Shown here: positions 54,501 through 63,271 of the stretch, piece after piece
Layout of the letters: every line of letters begins with the position of its first letter
Position numbering within the stretch: position 1 is the stretch's first letter
NCBI RefSeq assembly: GCF_019665785.1
Contig: NZ_CP081149.1
Span: forward strand, 1,860,001-1,924,000
DNA length: 64,000 bases
Direction of reading: 5' to 3'
Origin: Deefgea piscis
GTDB taxonomy: Bacteria; Pseudomonadota; Gammaproteobacteria; Burkholderiales; Chitinibacteraceae
The notes under the pieces: generated by a model
Databases searched by the model: none
What the model saw: only the letters and a program-made list of their open reading frames with translations
What the model was told of the DNA's origin: nothing
Translations under genes and position numbers: made by a program

Positions 54501-55646
54501 GGTGCGCCAATTGGCATCAAATGGGTAGTCGCGCCAATACAAAATCAGCAGCTCAATTAGCCCTGCAAAGCCATAGCTGGCAGTGACCGGTTGCACCGTT
54601 GAGGTGTGGCACGCCAAGCCCGTGGCGAGGTAATAAATCCAATCAATATGCTCGTCATACAGGCTATTGAGCTTGTCTTTTTTGCCGACCTCAAACTGCA
54701 CGACTAAGCGCTTTAAATCGTCTTCGCTGCGCGAACCAATTAAGGCCAGACTATAGAGCAGGCCATTGACGCCGCTAATGGCGACTTTGCGCTTATTGCT
54801 GTGTTTTTTGATTTGCTCGATCAGCAGGCCAAAGCGGTGAATGGCGCTAACAAAATCGCCGCGACTGAGGCGATTGGCGGTATCCGCTTCAGAGAGCGCA
54901 TTGGGATTAAGCAGCTTGGCAAGGTGCTCAAATGCAGTTTGATCGCCGCGTAAGTGCGCTTGCCAAGCTAAAATCGACACAAAATTGGGTAGCACCCCTT
55001 TGAGCGTGGCGCAGTGGTTGAGCGCGTAATCGTATTGTGCTTTCGCTGGCGCTAATAAATTACTGGCAAAGTACAAAAAATTGACCAGCAGTAAAGCTTG
55101 AACTTCGGCAGTCAGCGTAGAAAAATGCCGCACGCCCAGAGGATGGTCAAAGAAAAAATGCACCGGATGCTGCTCGAGCGCCGCTAAGGACATGCCGCTG
55201 GTGCTAAATGCTTCTAAATCGTTGGTCAGTAGTGATTCATCCCCCAATAGCGCAGAAAACACGCACAGCGTGGCATAGCTTTGTCTGGACGTGCTTTCCC
55301 AATATTGCACTACCGGTTTGGTTTGCACTGCTGCATTCACCCAGTCGAGCAGGGCGCCATGCTCGTTGAGCTGCGCCAACAGCGGCCATTGCAAGCCATC
55401 ATTGAGCTCAAACCCCACCACGTCGTTTTTAATCCATTTGGCAATTAACAAACGGCCCAAGGTGGCTTTGACCGAAGGAATATCCAGCGCAATGGACGGC
55501 TCAAACGGGCTAACTAAAGCGACGCGTTTGAGTAATTCAATGACCCGAGTTTGTCCTAGGCCTTTACCATACACGGCAAAGGCATATAAAAATGGTAGAT
55601 CTTGTGGGGGTATATCGCTGAGTGATTTGTTTTGCAAAAGAGCCAA
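51558..55646 (-). CDS. SNF2-family DEAD/DEAH-type helicase/ATPase
   Basis: The 1362-residue protein has a long N-terminal helical region of unknown type (about 1-800). The SNF2 ATPase core has Walker A DDMGLGKTVQTLAL (about 915), the Walker B box VVLDEAQAIKN, ATGTPMENHLGELW, and in the second half SLKAGGSGLNLTAADYVIHL and DRAHRMGQQRPV. SNF2 proteins move along double-stranded DNA using ATP; bacterial ones of this kind (RapA/HepA relatives) are often linked to transcription or DNA repair. Unlike RapA this one lacks the typical RNA polymerase-binding start. It precedes the GNAT gene by 2 nt and follows mfd by 70 nt. Confidence 0.9.
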   Translation of the reverse strand: MALLQNKSLSDIPPQDLPFLYAFAVYGKGLGQTRVIELLKRVALVSPFEPSIALDIPSVKATLGRLLIAKWIKNDVVGFELNDGLQWPLLAQLNEHGALLDWVNAAVQTKPVVQYWESTSRQSYATLCVFSALLGDESLLTNDLEAFSTSGMSLAALEQHPVHFFFDHPLGVRHFSTLTAEVQALLLVNFLYFASNLLAPAKAQYDYALNHCATLKGVLPNFVSILAWQAHLRGDQTAFEHLAKLLNPNALSEADTANRLSRGDFVSAIHRFGLLIEQIKKHSNKRKVAISGVNGLLYSLALIGSRSEDDLKRLVVQFEVGKKDKLNSLYDEHIDWIYYLATGLACHTSTVQPVTASYGFAGLIELLILYWRDYPFDANWRTQCEKLHHAWQEYEWVTQELDVFMARAFSDDLLLPNWHTDRQQQAWVDLLPREAAWSRALTALSQLNAKPNEIATSHIRLVWLVSVLHGGVTLEPKEQKLGAKGVWSKGRAVALKRLAIGNDPALAYLSAQDQRIVRYAHAEHNYYGESGYTLDHESALFELIGHPQVYWADAPDVRIDIVEGEVALQLKENKGQISLKLNPKVIAGEDVVWKKETPTRLMVYRIKPDIRQIAGIIGNGLLVPAQAKPQLVGAITAIAPHIAIHSDLPELAAHISAIPGNTMLYAHLLPLNEGLRLQFLVRPILDGGWFTPGKGAANILGEQDGKTVQAERDLAQEKATLNHVLNVCTALANAESDGQEWQMDAPDDCLELLMQLRRLPAEQIELVWPEGERFRLKATKSLANMKLGLKQQGDWFVVNGEVKLDDGKVLQLRQLLELLDASPGRFLKLGDNDYLALTDSFRKRLEELYAVAEPSGKDGFKVNLLASNALLELSQEVGELEADAAWRNHIAKLDQLAQHQPKVPSTLQATLRDYQLDGFQWLSRLAHWGVGACLADDMGLGKTVQTLALMLERAPHGPCLVVAPTSVALNWEAESCKFAPTLKIQAYGQQRKLEALGAFDVIITSYGLLQQDAEQFAAVHWHTVVLDEAQAIKNATTKRSQAAMALQANFRMIATGTPMENHLGELWNLFRFINPALLGSKEKFTAKYANPIEGGDKTAKHALKKLIQPFMLRRTKTQVLAELPSRTEITLRVPLSSDEQHLYEALRQQAVERLDSIDEAAKKPMQVLAEITKLRRFCCNPKLVMKDSQLIGSKLTAFAEITEELLDNQHKALVFSQFVDHLAIVREWLEQKGIAYQYLDGSTPPKKRLEAVNAFQAGEGDVFLISLKAGGSGLNLTAADYVIHLDPWWNPAVEDQASDRAHRMGQQRPVTIYRLVAEGTIEEQIVALHHNKRDLADSLLEGGDSSGKLGADALLQLLKSAV

Positions 55647-55716
55647 GGCAATACCTATCTATTATAATTGTAAGGAGTGAAGCGCGTTGCGATATGGCTT
55701 AGCCATACCGCGTGTG

Positions 55717-58700
55717 TTACACCAATTCGCGGATCAGCTCGGTAATTCGGGCAGCGCGTAAGCTACTGGTCGGCCAGTCGCCTTCAATGCGCAGCTTGTC
55801 TTGCCCTTGTAGTTTGTAGTTTTTTTTGTTTTGAATTAGTTTGATGATTTTCATCGGTTCCACAACGGTGTTTTGCGTGAAGTGAATAATAATTGCCGAT
55901 TCTGCGGCATCAATTTTGCTAATGCCCAGTGGTTTAGCGAGCATACGCAAGCGATGGCAATCGAGCAGCACCTTGGCCGCATCCGGCAGTAAGCCAAAGC
56001 GATCCACCAGCTCTTGATGGATTTCATTGAGCTCATCTTTGTCGTCACAGCTGGCCAAGCGCTTATACAGTGACAAACGCTCGTTTACATCGGGGCAGTA
56101 GTCTTCTGGCAAGAGTGCTGGCGAGTGCAGATTGATTTCGGTGGTCACCCCCAGCGGTTGCGACAAATCAGGCTCTTTACCGGCTTTGAGCGCTTTGACG
56201 GCTTCTTTAAGCATTTGCGAATACAGTGCAAAGCCAATTTCATGCATTTCACCTGATTGTGAATCGCCAAGCACTTCACCGGCACCACGAATTTCTAAAT
56301 CGTGCATCGCCAGATAAAAACCAGAACCGAGCTCTTCCATCATTTGAATCGCTTCGAGACGTTTTTTGGCGTCGCTGCTAATGCTTTCCACGTCAGGAAT
56401 CAGCAAATACGCATACGCTTGATGGTGTGAGCGACCAACACGGCCGCGCATTTGGTGTAATTGTGCCAAGCCAAATTTATCCGCGCGATTCATCAAGATT
56501 GTATTGGCGTTTGGAATGTCGATGCCGTTTTCGATAATGGTTGAGCACAGCAATAAGTTAAAGCGCTGCTGGGTAAAATCACGCATCACGTGTTCTAGCT
56601 CGCGGCCGCGCATTTGGCCGTGCGCCACGCCGATGCGCGCTTCGGGCAATAAGGCGGCAAGTTTTTCGCGCATGTTTTCAATGGTGTCGACTTCATTGTG
56701 TAAGAAAAACACTTGGCCGCCGCGCTTGAGTTCGCGCAGCACGGCTTCGCGAATAATGCCGTCAGAGAATTTAGACACAAAGGTTTTAACCGCCAAGCGT
56801 TTATTGGGCGCGGTGGCAATCACTGAAAAATCACGCAAGCCTTCTAAACTCATCGCCAAAGTGCGTGGAATCGGCGTGGCGGTGAGGGTGAGTACGTCCA
56901 CATTGGCGCGCAGCGCTTTGAGCTGCTCTTTTTGTCTTACGCCAAAACGATGCTCTTCGTCGATGATGACGAGGCCCAGCTGTTTAAACACTACGTCTGG
57001 CTGCACCAATTTGTGTGTACCAATGACGATATCCACACTGCCGTCAGCCAGACCAGCAATCGCTGCCGCAGTTTCTTTGCCAGAGCGAAAGCGAGACAGT
57101 TCGGCGACTTTAATTGGCCAGTCTGAAAAACGATCGACAAAGGTTTGAAAGTGCTGCTCAGCCAACAAGGTGGTGGGGACTAAAACGGCAACTTGCTTGC
57201 CACCGGCCACCGCAGCAAAAGCCGCACGCAGTGCCACTTCGGTTTTACCAAAGCCCACATCGCCACACACTAAGCGATCCATCGGTTGCTTAACGCGCAT
57301 ATCGACTAATACTGCTTCGATGGCGCCAGCTTGATCGGCGGTTTCTTCAAAGCCAAAGCCCGCGGCAAAGGCTTCGTAATCGTGTGGGCTCCATTCGAAC
57401 GCGTGGCCTTCACGCGCTGCGCGGCGCGCGTAAAGATTAAGTAATTCCGCCGCAGTATCGCGCACTTGTTCGGCGGCTTTACGTTTGGTTTTTTCCCACG
57501 AGCCTGAGCCCAGTTTATGCATCGGCGCCGAGTCTGACGCACCGCCCGAATAACGGGAAATCACGTGCAATTGGCTGACTGGTACATAGAGTTTGTCATT
57601 GCCTGAGTACTCAATGAGCAGCAATTCGGTCGGCCCATCGCCCAAATCCATTGACGTAAGGCCCATATAGCGGCCAATACCGTGCGCTTCGTGCACCACC
57701 GGATCGCCAATTTTAAGCTCGGATAAATCGCGCAACATGGCGTCGGTATTGCTGCGTTTTTGTTGTTTTTTACCGCGACTTTGGATAACCGACGGATAGA
57801 GATCCGCCTCAGTAATGATGGCAATCGATTCACTGCGCCATTCAAAACCACGAAACAGCGGCGAGGCCAGCAATAGGGCGTGGGCTTTGCTGTTTAAAGC
57901 GGCTTGCCAATTCTCGACCAAAGTCGGCTTAAAGCCGTATTCAGCAAAAAACTGCGACATGGTTTCGCGCCGGCCTAGGCTTTCGGCGCTGAGGATAATT
58001 TTTCCCGGATAGTGTTCAACAAAATCGTTGAGTCGACGGATTGGATTGTCGTTGCGCCGATCCACGTCAAGCGCCGGTAGCGGCTGGGTGAGGCTGGTTT
58101 CGCCATCGCCCAGCTCAATGCGGCGATAGTTTTTGATATGGCTAAATAAAAGATCTGGCGCGACAAACAGCGTGCGTGGCGGCAAAAGTGGACGATCTTT
58201 GTCGCCATAGCTGAGCTTATGTCGCTCAGCAATATCTTGCCAGTATTGCTCTGCAGCGCCCATTAATGCTCCGTGCAAGACCAATACTGCCTCTTTGGGC
58301 AAGTAGTCGAAAACGGTAGCAGTGTGCTCAAAAAACAGTGGCAAGTAATATTCGATGCCAGCAGGAATCACGCCGCTTGAAATGTCTTTGTAAAGCCGCG
58401 CTTTAGATGGGTCGCCCTCAAAGGCTTCGCGAAAGTTTTGCCGAAATAATTTACAACCGGCTTCATCGCTAGGAAATTCTCTGGCGGGCAGTAAACGAAT
58501 TTCAGGCACAGGGTAGAGGCTGCGCTGGGTGTCGACGTCAAAGGTGCGAATCGATTCGATTTCATTGTCGAATAAATCAATTCGAAATGGCAGCGTGCTG
58601 CCCATTGGAAATAAATCGATTAAACCGCCGCGAATCGAAAACTCGCCCGGCCCATACACTTGGGTGACGTGGTTGTAGCCGGCAAAAGCCATGTCGGCGC

Positions 58701-59115
58701 GCAGCTGGTCAGCGTCAAACGCATCGCCTTTTTTGATGAAAAAAGTCGTTGCGGTTAAAAATTCAACGGGCGGTAATACGCCCATCGCTGTTTGTAGCGG
58801 CACGATGAGCACGTCAACGGCGTTTTGCCGAGCTTGCCACAGCGTGGCAAGTCGCTCACTAATCAAGTCGGAATGCGGAGAAAAATGATCGTAAGGCAGT
58901 GTTTCCCAGTCTGGTAGCTGCAGGACGGTTTTTTCTGGCAAAAAGAAACTGAGCTCGTCTTTGAGTCGGCCCGCTTCTTGCGCGTTGGCCGTCAAAATCA
59001 CTAAGGGCCGCGCAACTTGTGCGTAGTCGGCCAAGAGCATGGCATCAGCAGAGCCGTGGGGTTGTGCGAGTTTGAGGCGCTCATTGGCGCGAGGCAGTTG
59101 AGGCAATTGCGACAT
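55717..59115 (-). CDS. mfd: Transcription-repair coupling factor Mfd
   Basis: The 1132-residue protein has the UvrB-like N-terminal part, the RNA polymerase-interaction region (GDPVVHEAHGIGRYMGLTSM), the helicase core with GDVGFGKTEVALRAAF (Walker A), IIDEEHRFGVRQKEQLKAL (DEEH) and LTATPIPRTLAMSLEGLRDF, and the TRCF C-terminal domain. It removes stalled RNA polymerase at lesions and recruits UvrA. Length is standard (about 1150). The gene is a single leftward unit divided by 70 nt from the SNF2 gene. Confidence 0.98.
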   Translation of the reverse strand: MSQLPQLPRANERLKLAQPHGSADAMLLADYAQVARPLVILTANAQEAGRLKDELSFFLPEKTVLQLPDWETLPYDHFSPHSDLISERLATLWQARQNAVDVLIVPLQTAMGVLPPVEFLTATTFFIKKGDAFDADQLRADMAFAGYNHVTQVYGPGEFSIRGGLIDLFPMGSTLPFRIDLFDNEIESIRTFDVDTQRSLYPVPEIRLLPAREFPSDEAGCKLFRQNFREAFEGDPSKARLYKDISSGVIPAGIEYYLPLFFEHTATVFDYLPKEAVLVLHGALMGAAEQYWQDIAERHKLSYGDKDRPLLPPRTLFVAPDLLFSHIKNYRRIELGDGETSLTQPLPALDVDRRNDNPIRRLNDFVEHYPGKIILSAESLGRRETMSQFFAEYGFKPTLVENWQAALNSKAHALLLASPLFRGFEWRSESIAIITEADLYPSVIQSRGKKQQKRSNTDAMLRDLSELKIGDPVVHEAHGIGRYMGLTSMDLGDGPTELLLIEYSGNDKLYVPVSQLHVISRYSGGASDSAPMHKLGSGSWEKTKRKAAEQVRDTAAELLNLYARRAAREGHAFEWSPHDYEAFAAGFGFEETADQAGAIEAVLVDMRVKQPMDRLVCGDVGFGKTEVALRAAFAAVAGGKQVAVLVPTTLLAEQHFQTFVDRFSDWPIKVAELSRFRSGKETAAAIAGLADGSVDIVIGTHKLVQPDVVFKQLGLVIIDEEHRFGVRQKEQLKALRANVDVLTLTATPIPRTLAMSLEGLRDFSVIATAPNKRLAVKTFVSKFSDGIIREAVLRELKRGGQVFFLHNEVDTIENMREKLAALLPEARIGVAHGQMRGRELEHVMRDFTQQRFNLLLCSTIIENGIDIPNANTILMNRADKFGLAQLHQMRGRVGRSHHQAYAYLLIPDVESISSDAKKRLEAIQMMEELGSGFYLAMHDLEIRGAGEVLGDSQSGEMHEIGFALYSQMLKEAVKALKAGKEPDLSQPLGVTTEINLHSPALLPEDYCPDVNERLSLYKRLASCDDKDELNEIHQELVDRFGLLPDAAKVLLDCHRLRMLAKPLGISKIDAAESAIIIHFTQNTVVEPMKIIKLIQNKKNYKLQGQDKLRIEGDWPTSSLRAARITELIRELV

Positions 59116-59274
59116 AGTGTAAGAGCGCGCTCTAGCTGGACAATCCCAGATTATACCAGCCGCAGCACGCCCTCAACATGGCAAACTTGCAGGTTACAGT
59201 ACTTGAAATGGACTTGTTTTGCCTCGGCTGATTGATTGCTGTTGATCAAGAGTCAAAACATGGTTAATGCGGTG

Positions 59275-60696
59275 TCAGCCATGACGCACAATCAGCGGTG
59301 GTAATGCGTAGGCGTGAGGATTGTTAATTGCTTCAGTTGAATCAGGCGTCGGTTGTTCAAGATTTCTTAAATGACGTTCTGCAATGACACCTAATTCATG
59401 TGCCGTAGCGGATAATTCTTCGGAAGAAGAAGAAAGGTGGTTCATTAATAGGCTAATTTGTAGGTTTTCTTGATTAAGTTGCGATAAATTGTGCGATTGT
59501 TTACTTGAATTGAGTGCGATATCTTCAATGAGTCGCTCGGTTTCTTCAGTTAGGTAGCTTAGGTCGCCAAATAAGTGGCCTACTTCATTTGAGCTATTAA
59601 TCCCTTGTTTTACAAGCATTTCAATATCGCCTGCGGCGGTTTGGCTACGATTTGCGAGTCGCCGAACTTCTTGTGCAACAACGTCAAATCCTCTGCCGTG
59701 TATGCCGGCTCTGGCCGCTTCGATTGCGGCATTTAAAGCCAAAATATTAGTTTGGTAAGCTAAATCATCAATAATGCTGATTTTGCTGTGAATGCTGGCT
59801 ATCGCACTAATTGTTTGCTGGATTAAAACATGGCCTTCTTTGGCACGGGTTGCGCTTTCTTTTGCAATGTAATGCGTGCTATTGGCGTGTTCGGTATTGG
59901 TATTAATTGATTTTGATATTTCGCTCATTGAGGCATTACTACGCGTCAGACTGGCATTTTGCGCACTCATTGAACTAGCAAATTCAGCGGCGGTCGCCGC
60001 TATTTCTTCAGAAGTTACGCTAATTGTTTGGCTAGATTGTTGGTCGTTGTCGTTTCGATCAATGATGTGTTTATGAAGTTGTGAGCAAACATCGCTAAGA
60101 TCATTGGTTTCTTTGTTTTCTGCAGGATAAATGCACTGCGAATGTGGGTTGCTTGTGATTTGATGCAAGATGTTTTTTATTTGCGATATTGGCTGAGTAA
60201 ACTTCCATTTAATAAGTTGCAATAAAATTATAAATAAAATGATGGATGTGGGTAATGAATATAGCAACAAATCTAGTTGTTGTTTTTGTAACTTATAAGA
60301 CAAATCTTCCTTGTTATAAGTTATGTTAATGGTCGGTTTGTCTGGTGTGTTGGTGTTCGTTTGTGTCTCAAATTGAATTGGTGCTGTTGATTTGGTTTGG
60401 CTTTGTAGGTCGATTAATAATTTATTATTATTAAAAATTTGAATTGATTCAATAAATGAATTTTGTAATTCCGCCGCAATTATTTGTTTGGCGACTTCAG
60501 CTTGGTTTTGTTCGAGCAAAAGAGGTAGGGCGATGGCGATTTTTTTGCTGATGAGTACCAACTCATGGGTTCTTTCTGTTTCTAGCTGTTTAGCGGCCTG
60601 CTTATAGCTTAGCGATTGAACGGCCAGTAGAAGTGAGCCGATGATTAGGGCGATGTAGATATTGACCCCGATAGATTTAAAACTCAGCATGGTCAC
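59275..60696 (-). CDS. Methyl-accepting chemotaxis protein
   Basis: The 473-residue receptor has an N-terminal membrane helix (about 8-28), a short periplasmic domain, a second helix (about 140-162) and a HAMP-like linker. The signalling domain has the hairpin tip [20 protein letters not shown] and [20 protein letters not shown]. The periplasmic part (about 110 residues) is small, so it probably senses a small ligand or membrane state. AAGGAGTG precedes the ATG. No che genes are near. Confidence 0.92.
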   Translation of the reverse strand: MTMLSFKSIGVNIYIALIIGSLLLAVQSLSYKQAAKQLETERTHELVLISKKIAIALPLLLEQNQAEVAKQIIAAELQNSFIESIQIFNNNKLLIDLQSQTKSTAPIQFETQTNTNTPDKPTINITYNKEDLSYKLQKQQLDLLLYSLPTSIILFIILLQLIKWKFTQPISQIKNILHQITSNPHSQCIYPAENKETNDLSDVCSQLHKHIIDRNDNDQQSSQTISVTSEEIAATAAEFASSMSAQNASLTRSNASMSEISKSINTNTEHANSTHYIAKESATRAKEGHVLIQQTISAIASIHSKISIIDDLAYQTNILALNAAIEAARAGIHGRGFDVVAQEVRRLANRSQTAAGDIEMLVKQGINSSNEVGHLFGDLSYLTEETERLIEDIALNSSKQSHNLSQLNQENLQISLLMNHLSSSSEELSATAHELGVIAERHLRNLEQPTPDSTEAINNPHAYALPPLIVRHG

Positions 60697-61017
60697 TCCT
60701 TAGTCTGACGATTGCCTTGTGTGTTTCTTACGTATTCTACTGACGCTACTGCCAACTATTGCTGAATTATATAGCGCACAATGTAACTATAAATTTTTAT
60801 AGCTTATGTTTTACTGTCTTGTAGTGTCATTTTTAAATGGGTTTTTTATGTTAAATCTTGTGATGTATGAAATCTTTGAGTAGGTTGTATATAAATATAT
60901 TTGTTTTCTAGCTGACTATGAGGATGGATTTTTATTGGGTGCATGCTAAATTTTGTAGGCAGTGCACGCATAGTGCACCTTCGCGGTTACAACTCACCAG
61001 CGCAATAGGGGTCTGAT
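60697..61017. other. Divergent promoter region between chemotaxis receptor gene and msrA
   Basis: The 321-nt gap is A/T-rich in the middle with a short palindrome CTATAAATTTTTATAG (60788-60803) and no ORF with coding character. It should contain both promoters. Confidence 0.45.
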
Positions 61018-61569
61018 ATGTTTACTTCTAACGAGGTCGTCGTCTTAGGGGGAGGGTGCTTTTGGTGTATGGAGGCCTTGTTTGTTCGATTAAATGGCGT
61101 GCTAAAAGTGGAGTCTGGATTTTGCGGTGGCAAAACTAAAAATCCAACTTATGAGTCTGTGTGCGCACAAGAAACCGAGCATGTGGAGGTCGTGCGCATT
61201 GAGTTTGATCCCAGGGTGATTAGTTTTGAGATTTTGTTAGACGTTTATTTTGATTCTCACGATCCAACTTCTATTGATCGGCAAGGTGATGAGGTTGGGC
61301 GTTTGTATCGGTCGATGATTTTTTATCAAACAGAGCAACAAAAAAGTATTGCCAAAAAAGTAATCCAACAGATAGAGGCGGAAAAACGTTTCCCAAGTCC
61401 GATTGTGACCGAGGTCGTGCCCGCGCAGCCATTTTGGCGAGCAGGCTCCGAGCACGACTCTTTTTTTGAGAAGAACCCACTTAATCCTTATTGCGTCACC
61501 ACGGTGGTACCGAAGATGCTGCGGTTTCGCCGAAAATTTGCGGCCCTTTTAAAAAGTGAAATGCGTTAA
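61018..61569 (+). CDS. msrA: Peptide methionine-(S)-sulfoxide reductase MsrA
   Basis: The 183-residue protein has the MsrA signature LGGGCFWCMEALF with the catalytic Cys at residue 14 and a nearby Cys at 17 (usual motif GCFWG/C). Further typical parts are VESGFCGGKTKNPTYESVCA, TEHVEVVRIEFDP and YFDSHDPTSIDRQG. It repairs oxidised methionine, with thioredoxin as partner. The neighbouring gene begins 46 nt downstream, so they may share an mRNA. Confidence 0.96.
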   Translation: MFTSNEVVVLGGGCFWCMEALFVRLNGVLKVESGFCGGKTKNPTYESVCAQETEHVEVVRIEFDPRVISFEILLDVYFDSHDPTSIDRQGDEVGRLYRSMIFYQTEQQKSIAKKVIQQIEAEKRFPSPIVTEVVPAQPFWRAGSEHDSFFEKNPLNPYCVTTVVPKMLRFRRKFAALLKSEMR

Positions 61570-61615
61570 CGCATTTGAGTTGCTTTGTTTTCTTTCAGTC
61601 TTTATGAGGTGATTT

Positions 61616-62734
61616 ATGGTTAATTGGTCAACGTTGGACAGTATTATTAGCGATACGATTGCGCCTGCGGCGATAGAAACCGATAAAAATGCGGTGTTTC
61701 CTCGTGCAGCCATGACCCGATTGGGTGAGGCCGGTTGGCTCGGCTTACTGTCGTCTGCTGAGGTAGGTGGCTTGGGTTTGGGCTTGAATGAAGCGGCAAA
61801 AGTGATCGAAAAAATTGCTGAAGCTTGTCCAACCACGGCCATGGTGCTGTGTATGCATTATTGTGGCTCGGTGGCGATAGAGGCTTTTGGTCGTATCGAG
61901 ATTCGCCGTGAAATTGCCGCAGGGCGGCATTTAACGACTTTGGCTTGGTCTGAGAATGGCTCTCGTAGTCATTTTTGGGCGCCAGTGAGTACTGCGCGTT
62001 TAGTTGCCGACAAAATAGCGTTGGATGCTGAGAAATCATGGGTTACCTCTGCGTGTGAGGCAGACTCCTATGTTTGGACTTCAAAGCCATTGGCGGCAGA
62101 GGGTTTGAGTACACTCTGGTATGTGCCGAGCAATACGGCAGGTTTAACCATGCCCAAGCCCTTTGATGGCATGGGCTTACGTGGTAATGCGTCATCGCCG
62201 ATTTATGCCAAGGCGGTGATGGTGAGTCCGAGCGATCAAATGGGTCAGGATGGCGCTGGCTTTGACATTATGATGGGTACGGTTCTGCCGGTATTTGCGG
62301 TGCTAACGGCTTCGTGCTCAGTAGGTATTATCGAGGCATTGATGCAAAGAACAGTGGGCCATGTGACTGGCATACGTTATCAGCATACCGATAGTGCTTT
62401 GGCTGACCTGCCGACGATTCGGGCGTATATCGGTAAGGCAAAAATTCGCGCTGATATGGCCAGGGCTTTGCGCGACGATACGCTAGCAGCAATTGCTTGT
62501 GGCCGAGCGGACACCCTATTGCGAGTCTTAGAAGTAAGAGTGGGGTGCGCCGAAACTGCGCTTGAAGTGGGTGATATGGCGATGCGGGTGTGTGGTGGCG
62601 CGGCGTTTCGTAAAGATGTTGGTGTTGAGCGGTATTTTAGGGATTCTAGAGCTGCCGCAATTATGGGGCCGACTTCAGATGTATTGTTTGAGTTTATTGG
62701 CCGAGCAACATGCGGAATGGATTTGTTTTCTTAG
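61616..62734 (+). CDS. Acyl-CoA dehydrogenase-superfamily flavoprotein
   Basis: The 372-residue protein has the N-terminal helical, middle beta and C-terminal helical domains of the acyl-CoA dehydrogenase fold. Marks are GEAGWLGLLSSAEVGGLGLG, ACPTTAMVLCMHYCG and the C-terminal CGGAAFRKDVGVERYFRDSR. The usual catalytic Glu is not evident at the expected place by eye. The pattern CGGAAFR..ERYFRD also occurs in DszC/SfnC-like flavin monooxygenases of sulfur compounds, so it could be either. The gene is 46 nt after msrA on the same strand; a sulfur link is only an inference. Confidence 0.8.
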   Translation: MVNWSTLDSIISDTIAPAAIETDKNAVFPRAAMTRLGEAGWLGLLSSAEVGGLGLGLNEAAKVIEKIAEACPTTAMVLCMHYCGSVAIEAFGRIEIRREIAAGRHLTTLAWSENGSRSHFWAPVSTARLVADKIALDAEKSWVTSACEADSYVWTSKPLAAEGLSTLWYVPSNTAGLTMPKPFDGMGLRGNASSPIYAKAVMVSPSDQMGQDGAGFDIMMGTVLPVFAVLTASCSVGIIEALMQRTVGHVTGIRYQHTDSALADLPTIRAYIGKAKIRADMARALRDDTLAAIACGRADTLLRVLEVRVGCAETALEVGDMAMRVCGGAAFRKDVGVERYFRDSRAAAIMGPTSDVLFEFIGRATCGMDLFS

Positions 62735-62741
62735 GCGATTT

Positions 62742-62774
62742 TTGCAGCGATCTCAAATTCTGAGATCGCTGCAA
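62742..62774. terminator. Strong hairpin between convergent genes
   Basis: TTGCAGCGATCTCA and TGAGATCGCTGCAA form a perfect 14-bp stem with a 5-nt loop. It lies between gene ends at 62734 and 62785. There is no clear T-run, so it may be a bidirectional pause or RNA-end stabiliser. Confidence 0.65.
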
Positions 62775-62784
62775 TTAGGCTAGA

Positions 62785-63270
62785 TTACGGTAGTGTTAAT
62801 GCCGCCGAAATTTGTGATGCCCATTCTTTGCGTAGACTCCACGTGTTTTTCATGTCGGACAGCTCGGCGTACCAGCGATTGGCTGTGACCGGATGCGCAA
62901 ATTCACCGTTATAAATAATGCCGTCATTTGAGCTCAGGGGCGCTTCTTGATCACGCCCGCTGAGCGTTGGGTGGATGAGCTTGAGCTTGATTGGGCCTAA
63001 GTCATTGCGGTTTAAGATAATCCGCACGGTTTTTTGGTTGTCGCCGAGTAAAATCTGGGCGGTAATGCCTTTGGCAATGGCCGCTTGATCTTGCTCTAGG
63101 CGTTGATTGACTTGGTTGCCTTCCTTGTAATAATTGTCACTCACCAAGCTGTCGGTCGAGGTGGAGACCAAGTGCAGCATGTGAAAACCACCCATAATGG
63201 CCAGCACAGGGAAGGTAATTAATAGCCAAACATGCGGATGCTTGTACCAAGGTTTTTGTTCTTCATTCAT
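62785..63270 (-). CDS. ccoH: FixH/CcoH-family protein
   Basis: The 161-residue protein has one membrane helix (WLLITFPVLAIMGGFHMLHL, about 14-34) and the family motif SDNYYKEGNQVNQRLEQDQA (about 44-65), then a periplasmic beta domain. FixH/CcoH helps cbb3 cytochrome oxidase assembly. The ATG at 63270 is preferred; an upstream TTG start at 63282 overlaps ccoG. It lies just behind ccoG, which stops at 63272, so translation is coupled. Confidence 0.9.
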   Translation of the reverse strand: MNEEQKPWYKHPHVWLLITFPVLAIMGGFHMLHLVSTSTDSLVSDNYYKEGNQVNQRLEQDQAAIAKGITAQILLGDNQKTVRIILNRNDLGPIKLKLIHPTLSGRDQEAPLSSNDGIIYNGEFAHPVTANRWYAELSDMKNTWSLRKEWASQISAALTLP

Positions 63271-63271
63271 C

